A stretch of DNA of 64,000 nt from contig MNCI01004656.1 of NCBI GenBank assembly GCA_015680685.1, positions 1,564,985-1,628,984 of the forward strand, in the 5' to 3' direction. This DNA is from Gnetum montanum. Its lineage: Eukaryota > Streptophyta > Gnetopsida > Gnetales > Gnetaceae. The position numbers were made by a program, and so were the translations under genes. The notes beneath the pieces are model-generated. The model was not told where the DNA came from, made no database searches, and saw only the letters and a program-made list of their open reading frames with translations. Shown here piece by piece: positions 54,481-64,000 of the stretch. Positions within the stretch are counted from its first letter, which is position 1. Every line of letters starts with the position of its first letter.

Positions 54481-55900
54481 TGTCTTCTTCACATAGGATT
54501 GATAATACATTATATGATGAAAACACTTGTAGAAGTAATGATAAGATTTATATTAAAGAGAATTGAACTGAACTACTATAACAAAGAATCTCCTATGCTC
54601 ATTTTGACTCCAAGTACATTCAAAAACTATGTTTAGCTATCATAGACAATCCTAAAGGGGATGGAACAAATTCTAGAATAATAGGGGCCTCAAGGCCTAG
54701 GACCTCGTGCAAATCTTGAAGAGATGAACCAAGTGATCATAGGAGGAGATATAGGAGCCATGGTGATTTGCCTAGTTTACCATCTTTCTCTTCATCTTTA
54801 CGATCTAGTTCTGATGCAGATGAATGTAGGTATAGAAATAGATCTTCACTAATAGGTTAAGATGAAGATAGAAATAGATATAAAAAAGAAATTTACAAAG
54901 TATCTAATGAATCATAAATGAGACTATCACAATCAAACAAATAGAAACATGATATAGATTAGTGAGGCAGTTAGAATATCCCATAAGTATTAAAGGGAAA
55001 GCTTCATCAAAAGATTGGATATGAATAACATTCCTAGATTTTGGGGACAATATAATTATGATCCACAACATCATTTACAAGCCTTCCATCATACCTATGT
55101 CTTGAAAAATATTGAAAATAAGTGGTAAAAGCTTAAGCTCTTCCCTAGAATACTAATAGAATAAGCTAAAAGTTGTATAGATTGTTGGAACCAAATTGAA
55201 TCTACTAGTGGTCCACAATGCTTGAACTCTTCAATGAGAAATACCAAATCTATTTAAGAGAGTGTAATCTATGAAAAAATATCCAAGGATGGAAGCAAAA
55301 TAATCATGAATCCCTTGATGCAACCTTGGGTAGATACTATTCTCTACTACACATATGTCTAGGTCATGGATTTTCTCAAAAAGAATAGATTTTTCACATG
55401 ATACATGGGCTTTGTAAAAAAATTAAGGAAAAACATTGGGATCTATGCTTAAGGATGATTACCAAAATTGACAGTCCATCCAATACAAAGGTTGATTAAA
55501 CTTGTGGTAAAAGAAGAAGGAGAGCTATGTAAAATGAAGAGTGTAGAGGAATATAAACAGGATCCAATCCTTTGCACAAAGGAGATGCATATTTATGATC
55601 AAGGAGAAGAAGTAGCTCTTGATAATTTGATTTCACATAAAACCTTACTAATAAAAAATTCAATTACTAAGATTAAAGTAAGGATGGATAAGATGTATGA
55701 GTTGTTGGATGAAAAATTTATAACAAACTTGAAAATCATAGTGGAGGAGGTAAAAATAATAGGATCCTAGGCCTTTTAATTACAACGAAAAATTCTAGAA
55801 AGATGATTCTTCTTGTTCTCACTAGTGGTGAAAAACTTTTAACTTGGATTGTTATGTCAATGCTTTTCTAATTATGCAGAACATTCTTGAAGGATGAACT
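54481..55900 (+). pseudogene. Family B gag, plus strand
   Basis: It starts MSSSHRIDNTLYDENTCRSN at 54481. Then come YAHFDSKYIQKLCLAIIDNP, RSHGDLPSLPSFSSSLRSSS, DADECRYRNRSSL, a capsid-like LFNEKYQIYLRECN and HESLDATLGRYYSLLHICLG, and a 100-codon frame (55468-55770) with HPIQRLIKLVVKEEGELCK and EMHIYDQGEEVALDNLISHK. The layout is the retrotransposon gag type; the capsid words resemble LREFLEKFFP..K....R..I..F.Q...ES. No zinc knuckle seen. Numerous stops. Confidence 0.7.
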
Positions 55901-57540
55901 AAAATTTCTTCTCATTGTCCCATGGATCTAGCAAGCATGTGAACTTTGAGCTACTATCTTATATGTGCTCTGATCTACACATGGTCATATCCTCCATTGT
56001 CCCTCTCTTGGCTTTGTTTTTGTGCCTAGAAAAAAACCTTCTTCCTTAGATGTTTCTTTTACCATCACTTGCAATCACCAAAGGATCAACATTAATTGTG
56101 GGAAATTTTCCTTAATAATTAACCCTTTTTGGATCCCTTAGTTTTCTTTTAAGCACAATGTGATTATAGCATACTATGTACAAGGCTATGAGGTAACTAA
56201 AATCAGCAAGCTATAATTAATATTAGTTACCATGATGTTCAAAATAGGATGTTGAAATATTTTAAAGAAGGCATCCCTAGCCCCCATGACTAATAATCAT
56301 AACTTTGGAAGCACATAGGTTTTTGAATAATTAAAACCAAAGGTCTAATTTAGAAGATGGCCAAAAAATATTAATGGATATGGAAATAGAAAAGTAGGAA
56401 AAATTAATGAAATAGATGAGAAGTAGTCCCAAAATCATGCATAAATTTAGAGAAACAGTCATTGATGTTCTAAAAGATGTGAAGGTTAGTTCAAAGCAAT
56501 GATCAACAAAAGTTATGTAAGTGGATCCTCCCCAAAGTAGGCTCCTGGCATAATGCCCTTGCATAACAACTTCTATAGATGTTTGTGGGCACCCAAGACG
56601 TTAAATATAGATCATTCCTCTATTTCAAACAATGCACAACTACCATGGTTAGGATGTTACACTATACTATATAGAACCAAAAGGCTCATAATCGCATGCA
56701 GTAGTGAGGTGAATAATGAAATGAGAATGGATTGCAGAGATTAGGATGTAAGGTACTTAACTATGTCCATAATAGGTTCTTGTGATAATTGTGATTAAAA
56801 TAATCAACATACCTATCCATCCAAGTTTAGACCAAGTACATAGCATGAATAGTGACCTCACATTAATGTGTTCCATCATACCAAGCACCATGAGCTCAAA
56901 ACCATCTCAAAGAACAATCATCACTCTAGAAAGAGAAGAAAAGAGAAGAAGGAAGGAAGGGCCTTAGTTAGACGGGTGCCTTTAAGCATGAGTAACATGT
57001 CTTTTGACCTCCATAACTAGTACTTGTAGCCCATTATTATGTTTAAGTAGTGTGATTTGAATTCTCATCATTGTTTATTATTTTTTTGGTCTTTTCATTC
57101 TTCTCTTTTTTTTGTGTTTTATTTTTGTTTTGGTTTTTTTTTTGGAATGGAAACCACACCATGCAAAGACATAGCTTCATTTTTATTGGTTGATGGGCAA
57201 GTGATGATACATTTCAAGAGGAGTCATAAATCACATGAAGAAAGTTATGAAGAGAATCTAGCAAGTCCCCTTGAGGTCACACCCTTTGCCATTTTCACTT
57301 GGTGATTCCTTGTTTCTTCAAGGTACAATGATCATTGATTAATTTTAGTTTCAAAATTTTTCCATGAAAAAAGACCTTTATTCAAAGAACTAGAGTGATG
57401 GATGAGGTGGTCTCACTACTTTACACAATTACTTACCGAATCATCTTGATAGCATAGCATAAAAAACCCAACACATAACATTGACTTATGCATCATCACT
57501 TGGCAATTTTATTAATAAAAACATAAAATACATTCATAAA
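55901..57540. other. No recognised gene
   Basis: Some short frames (for example 57057-57305 plus) but no motif. Poly-T runs near 57080-57150. Confidence 0.5.
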
Positions 57541-58010
57541 ACATGATGAGAATGACTCAAGAATCAAGAAAAATATAAAGAAAAGAAAAATATTAAGAAA
57601 TAGAAAACATATGAAGAATCGGAAAATTCCAGAATTGATAAGCAATTCAGTTACATCAATGCATCTTTGAAATAGTTTTATATTCTCATTTTCAAGCCAC
57701 TAGGTATCTTTTGGTTTAGTGACTATTACGTAGACTAACTTCTCCTCACACACTTGCTCCTAAAATTTATGATGGGCTGGTATAGAGGTTGCATTAATAT
57801 TTTGAACTTCCAACACACAACTACACCTTTTATCATTATTGATGATGCATGTATTCTTCTATCTCTCCACAATGATAGGTTTATCGTTTATGTCTTGTGT
57901 TGTTGGAGTGGTGATGGTTTTTGGCTTTTACATATGATTAGTAGACATCATTTTTGTGATGAAGGTTGTTACATCAAACTAGCTTTGTGCTAGTTTAGGT
58001 GATGTAGTAG
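57541..58010 (+). repeat. Family B U3-like fragment, inverted relative to 62000-61220
   Basis: Plus-strand text GAATGACTCAAGAATCAAGA and AAATAGAAAACATATGAAGA matches the minus strand near 61985-61900 (AAATGACTCAAGAAAAAAGA, AAATGGAAAACATATTATGA). The peptide shadow at 57754-57900 (LLKFMMGWYRG.INILNFQ) matches that at 61390-61300 minus (FLKFVMGCYRD.VNPLNFQ). It abuts the end of the minus-strand gag. Confidence 0.6.
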
Positions 58011-58049
58011 GTCCATGAGTGTTTTTCTTCAGCTTATGACCTTCAAAAG

Positions 58050-60093
58050 GGACATTTCCAATACTTTTGTTGAGAACTACTAGCATTATCATTTACATGT
58101 ATGTTTGTAGCACTAGTGACATTCCCTTGTTAATGTTGTGATGCTGAACCCTCCTGTGTTTTTGGAGGTGACCTATGGTGGAGGTGAGTATGAGAATATT
58201 ACGGATATGATGTAGGATCAGGTGTGAGGTGGTGATCTCATATAAGATGTTGTGGGATAATGATATTTGAGAGAGTGGTAGTAGTGATTTGAAGTATAAG
58301 AAGTAAAACTAGTTGGCAAAATAAGGTGTTGAACATAATATCTGTGTGGGTTTAGCTAGTAGAAAGGATAGGGATGGTTTGGTTGTGGCCTTCCCCACAA
58401 CTATGGTTGTTCAAACTATGGTTAATGCTAGTGTTGAGGCTAGTAATAAGTCCTCCTAGGATAGTATGGTTGGTTTTGGGGTTGTCTAAAATTACTTCAT
58501 GGAAGAGGAAATCTCCTATGCATGTGCTTCTATACAACCTTTAGATTTAATGCCCCTGCCCAATACTCATGTAGATTTAACAAGACTAGGAAATGGCCCT
58601 CTAGATGGTCATATATGCAAATGTCACATCCATTATATTTGTCTATGATTAATTCTATAGCCTCACTTTCTTTAGCCATTTTTCCTATTTACTGATAAGT
58701 GTTCCTAGTTGTTTCTTGGTTCTTTTTTCTCGTTTTCTTGTGATCACTTAATTTGCTTTGTGTCACTCTCTCCTATATCATTTCTACACAAGTTTTAACT
58801 TTCTCATTTATCCCTTCCAACATCTCACCTAGCTTTGCTTCAAGCTCATTAATAAAATTTTGTATTGATAAGGTTGGTTGTAAAATCATCTGATTAAGAG
58901 ATGCCTCTTTCTCCTCATCATAGATATGGACCATTTTCTTTTGAAGAGTTGGATCCCAATTATTTTCCTCTACATTATCCCATTTGCATAGCTCTCCTTC
59001 TTCTTTTGCCACATGCTTGATCAAGTCTCAGATTTGATTGGTTCATAGCTTATATAATTGACCTAGAGCATAAATCCCAAAGGTTTCCATTATTTCATTA
59101 TGAATCCCATCTATGATGTGGAAAATTTTCCTTTCCTCAAAGAAACCATGGCCAGGACATTTATGTAGTAGTGAATAGTATCTATCGAAGGCCACATCCA
59201 AGGATTCATGATTTTCTTGCTTCTACTCTTGCATTTATCTCCTTAGGTTGGACACCGTTACATAGGTTTAGTATTTTTCATTGAAAAGTTCGAACATTGT
59301 TAACCACTGTTAGATTGAATTTTGTTTCAACAATTAATACCACACTTTAGCTCTATCGATTAATGTCCTAGGAAAGAGCTTAAGCTTTTGCCACCCACTT
59401 TCAATGTTGTACAAGGCACAGGCATCATGAAAGACCTATAGATGATGTTGTGGATCTCAATTGTAGCCTCTTGAAAATTTAGGAATATTTTTTATATTAA
59501 GCTTGAGTAAGTGACTATCCTTGTGATGCTTGTGAAGTATCTTAACTACCTCTATGATATGCATTGGGCTCTTAGTAGCCAACAAGGATTCATTCTCATC
59601 AAACATGTTGTGATGAGAATTTATATTTCTATTCATTTGATTGTGATGATCTTATCTATGCTCATGGTGATGTCTTTGATTTTTCCCTTGGGTTCAATTT
59701 CTATCTTTGTCTTGATCCCATAGTGGAGCTCTATCTCTATACCTACATTCATCTTCATCAGAATTACACATTAAAGAGGAAGAGGAAGATGAGGAATTGG
59801 GAGAATTTCCATGGCTTCTATAGTTATCCCCATGGTCCCTTGATTTATCTTATCTACATTTAGAGAAGGTCCTAGGCCTTGAGGCCCTGTTTGATTTAGG
59901 ACTTACTCCATCTCCTCTAGGATTTTCTACACCAGTTGAATATAGTCTTTGAGTATAGTAAGGGTCTAAATGAGCATAGGAAATATCTGTTTAAGGTTTT
60001 TCACTCCAATTTTCTTTAGTGTAGATCCTATCATTTCTCCTATGATTTCTTTCATCATATGATGCATTATTGGTTCTATGTGAAGAAGACATG
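58050..60093 (-). pseudogene. Family B gag, minus strand
   Basis: It starts MSSSHRTNNASYDERNHRRN at 60093, then YAHLDPYYTQRLYSTGVENP, RASRPRTFSKCR, NSSSSSSLMCNSDEDECRYR and the charged DQDKDRN. The 83-codon frame 59024-58773 has KHVAKEEGELCKWDNVEENN and MVHIYDEEKEASLNQMILQP. Near 58480-58370 it becomes Pro/Gln/Tyr-rich (RQPQNQPYYPRRTYY). The same order as the plus-strand copy at 54481, in inverted orientation 4-5 kb away. No zinc knuckle identified. Many stops. Confidence 0.7.
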
Positions 60094-60209
60094 GTTTTTT
60101 CTAATAATGTGTGTGATTTAAAATATTAAGGTTTTTAAGAGATAGAATGTTAATACCTTTATAGTGATCATGTATACTATAACTAATCTAGATAACTAGC
60201 ACTATCATT

Positions 60210-60222
60210 GGAAATGGTGCCA
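60210..60222 (-). other. PBS of minus family B element
   Basis: The minus strand reads TGGCACCATTTCC, a decayed version of the PBS at 54352, adjoining the LTR. Confidence 0.6.
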
Positions 60223-60934
60223 ATAATGAGCAACATGGTACCCCTGTGCCCAACCATATGAATCACAAGTGTTCCTGCATGATCCAATCAAATTCCATGG
60301 ATGGGACTAGTTGTGGCATCTAGATCAATATGCCTTGATCATAGTTTGTTGTCTTCCCACTTGGACTAGTGGTAGCTTTATCATGTATCTTTTAATCTAG
60401 AGTGAGGCATATGACTTTTATTATTTTATATTTTATAATTTTAATCACCTATAACAAGAATGAAAGGTAGAAGAATTTAATATCTAATTAGCCTACTGTC
60501 TAGCTAGCCTAACACAAGTACCCATTCCCACTTTCCAAACACATCATGAATGCATGTAGCACTTCTGGGTTACCAAGTGTTACATGCATTCTTGAAGTGA
60601 TCATACTTATGTTCTTAATTAATTAACATGCATTAAAATGTAAATATTAACTAAGTACATGAAAAGTGAATTGTATGAAAAGTAAATCTAATCCAAGTCA
60701 AAGTGCTATAATGAATCAAAATCAATCTTGATCTCATTACCATTCATGGAATATGTCAAGGTACATTGCCACTCAAATAAGACTCCATACAACTAACTTA
60801 TATCCACTCTATGGGCACTCATTGACTATTCTATACGATTACAGAATAAAATTGTAAGAGTTCAACTAATCTATTAATAAAAGTATGAAAAACTAATGCA
60901 AAACCATTTTCCCAAACCATGCACCCAAGTGCTA

Positions 60935-60942
60935 TATTTATA
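60935..60942 (-). promoter_or_regulatory. TATA box of minus family B LTR
   Basis: Minus-strand TATAAATA in GGCTATAAATATAGCAC, 18 nt downstream of the hairpin at 60961-61014. Confidence 0.65.
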
Positions 60943-60960
60943 GCCTGACCCATACCCCTT

Positions 60961-61014
60961 GATATTAGATATCTGATAACGTATCTAGGGGCCTAATATC
61001 AGGTATCTAATATC
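60961..61014 (-). other. 18-bp hairpin upstream of TATA in minus family B LTR
   Basis: GATATTAGATATCTGATA (60961-60978) pairs with TATCAGGTATCTAATATC (60997-61014) with a single mismatch and an 18-nt loop. The arm sequence is unrelated to that of the hairpin at 53524. Confidence 0.85.
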
Positions 61015-62000
61015 GAAGTTAGGTAAATCATGACTCATCATTAGTAGATCTGAGCATAAGTCTCAAAAATCTTCCTTCTTTAAGATAGTTCCCACACATA
61101 TGAATAAAACTACTAGACCTACTAGCGATTATCAAGACTACTGTAAGGCCAATCTGGTGCAACTCCCTTCCTCACAAAAATAATATATCCTAATGCTACT
61201 CAAAAGAAAACAACCATTATCACTTCAACACAAAACATAAAAGGTGAACCTATCAATATGAAGAGATATAAAATTCCATGTATTACTAATAATGACAAAG
61301 GATATAGTTATGGGTTGAAAGTTCAAAGGGTTAACATGGTCCCTATAGCAACCCATAACAAACTTGAGAAAGATGTTTGTATGCAAAATTATGTTTACAC
61401 AATAACCACTAAACCAAAAGAGACCAGTGGCTAAAAAATAAAATACCAAACCATTTAAAAGATGCATGGAAACATCCAACCCGTTTATTAGTTCTTGTCC
61501 TAATAAAATGAACCAAACAAAGAACTTAGAGAATTACATCTTACACTTTGAATGTACACTAGAAGAAGACGCTAAATAAGGAGATCCAAGAACTAAAATA
61601 TAAAATTAAAAAGAAAACATATCTAGAACCTTTGAAAAGAAAGCACCCTCTAGTCTAGCTAAATATGTCTTCAAATGATTAAAACGTAATTATCATCAAT
61701 GTTAAAGATGCTAACAAGTGAAAACTTAAATCATTAAAGATGATAAATGAGAAACTTATGGTGTATAGCTAAGGGAATGTGTGTTCCATTTTTTGAATGC
61801 TCATCCATGAGTTTAGTCATAGAGGAGATGCTCCATCTTGAATCAAGAACTCATAAGTGCATTTTTACTTTTTATTTTATAATTCTTTTCATTTTTCTAC
61901 TTCAAAATTTTCCTATTCATAATATGTTTTCCATTTCTTGTTATTTTTTTTTCTTTTTCTTTCTTTATAATTTTCTTTTTTCTTGAGTCATTTCCTTTGT

Positions 62001-62635
62001 GTTCTATGGATATTTACTATGTTTTGCTAATAATGTTGCCATTCATGATGTAGAAGTCAACAACATGTGGTGGATCCTATGCTATTGAGATGATTGGATA
62101 AATAATTGTATAAAGTCCTTGTAGATAACAAAGAAATGATGTATTCGGATTCATAGAAGCTTCTAGGAGTTTCTAGATAGAAGAATGATGTGTGTAGTTA
62201 TAGAAAATGTTGAAGATCCAGCTGATGTAGAGGTGTGACACTAGACATCAAAATATAATATTGACATTGGACATTAAGCACCAAAATTAATTATACTTTT
62301 AAGTCAATATTGATATAAAAAATGATGTTACCCTTCAAAACTAAAGTTGAACAAAACATTAGCCAAAAATGGCATCATAAGTGACATGAGACATTAGCTT
62401 TAGGAGACGATGAAGTTGATGGCTAGGAAGAACATTGCTAAAGATGTGAAACATTAAGTATGGGGTTTTTGAAGATGACTAGAGTTGTGGAAATCATAAA
62501 ATGTACCTATATCTTTGATGTATGTAGAAAACGCTAAGGTAAGAACAACATTATCTACTCTTAATGAATGTTTCTAAATATTTTAAGGAGAATTCCTTCA
62601 GAAAATACAAACTTGTAAATACTTACAACATGATT
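62001..62635. other. No recognised gene
   Basis: A degenerate repetition of GACATTAGACATTAAGCACC-like words near 62235-62290 and 62390-62460 is the only structure noticed. Confidence 0.5.
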
Positions 62636-62639
62636 TTGA

Positions 62640-63640
62640 ACAAAGTGCAATAATAGGGAAGAAAGTTTAAGATATCACTAATACATTTACAATTAATTAC
62701 TACATCATAGAAATGGTGAATGGATAAATCCCAAAAATCACATAAAATACATACAAAGCACTCCCCTAACTTACTCAATTCCCTTAATCACACCATCATG
62801 AGAGGAAAGAAAATGCACTCATTTAGCCTCATCAATATAGAGCATGGAAAGGGAAAGATAGGAAGATAAATGGAATGAAAAAATAAAAAATAATAGAAGC
62901 AAGGAAGAAACATGTTAGGGACATCACCAATACACCAATGATGGGGTGTTATGATGTAGAAGTGGAACATAACTAGATTCCTAAAACCCACCTATCCCTT
63001 ATCCCATTCATATGAATATTCATGTTCCTCACATCACTTTACACTTAATAGTTCCTCACTATATTAAGGTAGAGACACTTTTTTGGATCACCAATGCTAA
63101 ATATAGAGAGAAATAAGGATAGATAAGGAGAGGAGATGAGAGGAGGAAGAGAGAAATATAGTACAGGAGAGTAAAAATTATAGCATGCGAAAAGAAAAAA
63201 GAAAAATAAAGGAAGAAATGAAGATATCACTAATACAATTATCATCAATGGTGCTATGCCATATAAATGGGGCATACCTAAGTCCTACACACTATATGGT
63301 TGAAAAGGATGTCATATACATATTATTGAAATAGTAACTTCTTTGTGTTCCACTTAATAATACACTCAAGATAGATAAGAAGAAAAGATGAGAGGAATAA
63401 GAGAGAAATATAGTATAGGAGAGTAAAAATTATGGCATGAAAAAATAAAAATAAAAAGAAATGGGAGAAATGAAGATATCACTAATACACTTATCATAAG
63501 AATGGTGTTATGCCATATAAATGGGGCATAGCTAATTCCTACACACTATATGATCATAAAGGATGTCATATACATATTATCAAAATAGTAACCCCTTCTT
63601 GTTCCACTCAATAATAACTTCACATGAAGTAATGAGATAT
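62640..63640. repeat. Tandem array of ~250-bp units (at least four)
   Basis: The anchor word AAGATATCACTAATACA or a variant recurs at about 62669, 62918, 63221 and 63473, giving spacings of 249, 303 and 252 bp. The last two units are very similar across their length (CCATATAAATGGGGCATA, CCTACACACTATATG, GGATGTCATATACATATTAT); the first two are more diverged. Purine-rich GAGAGGA tracts precede the anchor. Confidence 0.8.
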
Positions 63641-64000
63641 TTAGTTACTCAAAAACCTTAGAGGTTATGTTGGGTGCTAGAATAGGATAGATAGAATAGG
63701 GAATTATAAAGAAAAAAGCAATAGAGAGAGTAAAATAGGAGATAGATAGGAGGCTTAGTAAATGAAATAGTACAAATAAAACATGGTTTAAAGCAAACAT
63801 GTTATCTCTATGCAATATAGAAAAATTGATGTAAAATAAATTACTACTCAAAGAACACAAACTTAGCCTTAAATAATTAGTAGATTCAACATTGTGACAC
63901 AATAATTGGCTACATGTAGTAGCACTTTAAAAAGCTTCTAGTAATATGATCTAGAAATGAACATGTTTTCATATTAGATAGAATGTAGGCATCATTATAT
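63641..64000. other. No recognised gene; possible decayed array unit
   Basis: Purine-rich GATAGATAGGAG runs near 63690-63750 resemble the unit start in the preceding array, but no clear anchor word follows. Confidence 0.4.

Larger units (their letters stand above)
60223..62000 (-). repeat. Family B LTR, minus strand
   Basis: It is collinear with the plus LTR at 53440-54351 from the TATA region to the PBS. Upstream of TATA it extends through 61220-62000, which recurs inverted at 57541-58010. Outer boundary estimated. Confidence 0.6.

Overview
This is non-coding-dominated plant nuclear DNA. I see no intact host gene, no rRNA or tRNA gene and no CRISPR array. Almost everything recognisable is decayed LTR retrotransposon, with one LINE fragment and fragments of NBS and PPR genes carried inside retrotransposon LTRs. 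Large, old, nested elements full of stop codons and GT-AG introns suggest a big-genome seed plant, plausibly a gymnosperm, but nothing here fixes the species. Two single N bases (34254, 35139) look like assembly joins.

Region 1 (1-16480): a minus-strand Tat/Ogre-type Ty3/gypsy element. Read right to left it has a 5' LTR with a TATA box, a PBS at 14381-14397, gag (about 13300-11485), protease (10973-10285), a 6 kb spacer, and pol (RT, RNase H, second archaeal-type RNase H, integrase; 4260-790). A 30-bp tandem array and a possible PPT/3' LTR start follow at the left edge. The spacer holds a decayed gene on the opposite (plus) strand with at least four GT-AG introns, a TATA box upstream and a poly(A) signal downstream. 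Its product resembles the plant mobile domain.

Region 2 (16497-25487): a truncated plus-strand chromovirus (RT to chromodomain), then mostly featureless AT-rich DNA, then a minus-strand gag plus LTR of a repeated family called family B here.

Region 3 (25488-44559): a minus-strand chromovirus whose integrase is split by a 12.3-kb plus-strand LTR retrotransposon (27365-39664) with a perfect 5-bp target duplication GGAAT. Each 3.4-kb LTR of the inner element carries a chimeric NB-ARC/PPR gene fragment in U3. Its internal region runs protease, RNase H, RT, RNase H, integrase, then an extra ORF with its own TATA box. The chromovirus LTRs carry a dense ATGTCT/AGACAT array rich in TGTCTC just upstream of their TATA box.

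Region 4 (44560-64000): a minus-strand LINE RT fragment, family B pieces in both orientations (LTR, PBS, gag, protease), an unidentified coding-like stretch with an in-frame 168-bp tandem duplication, and a tandem array of roughly 250-bp units near the right edge. Three family B LTRs each have a different hairpin at nearly the same distance upstream of the TATA box.

The best candidates for something undescribed are the NBS-PPR chimera inside an LTR, the antisense intron-bearing gene inside a Tat element, the PPT-LTR hairpin with an inverted loop, and the TATA-proximal hairpins. All assignments come from reading translations by eye; no database search was run.
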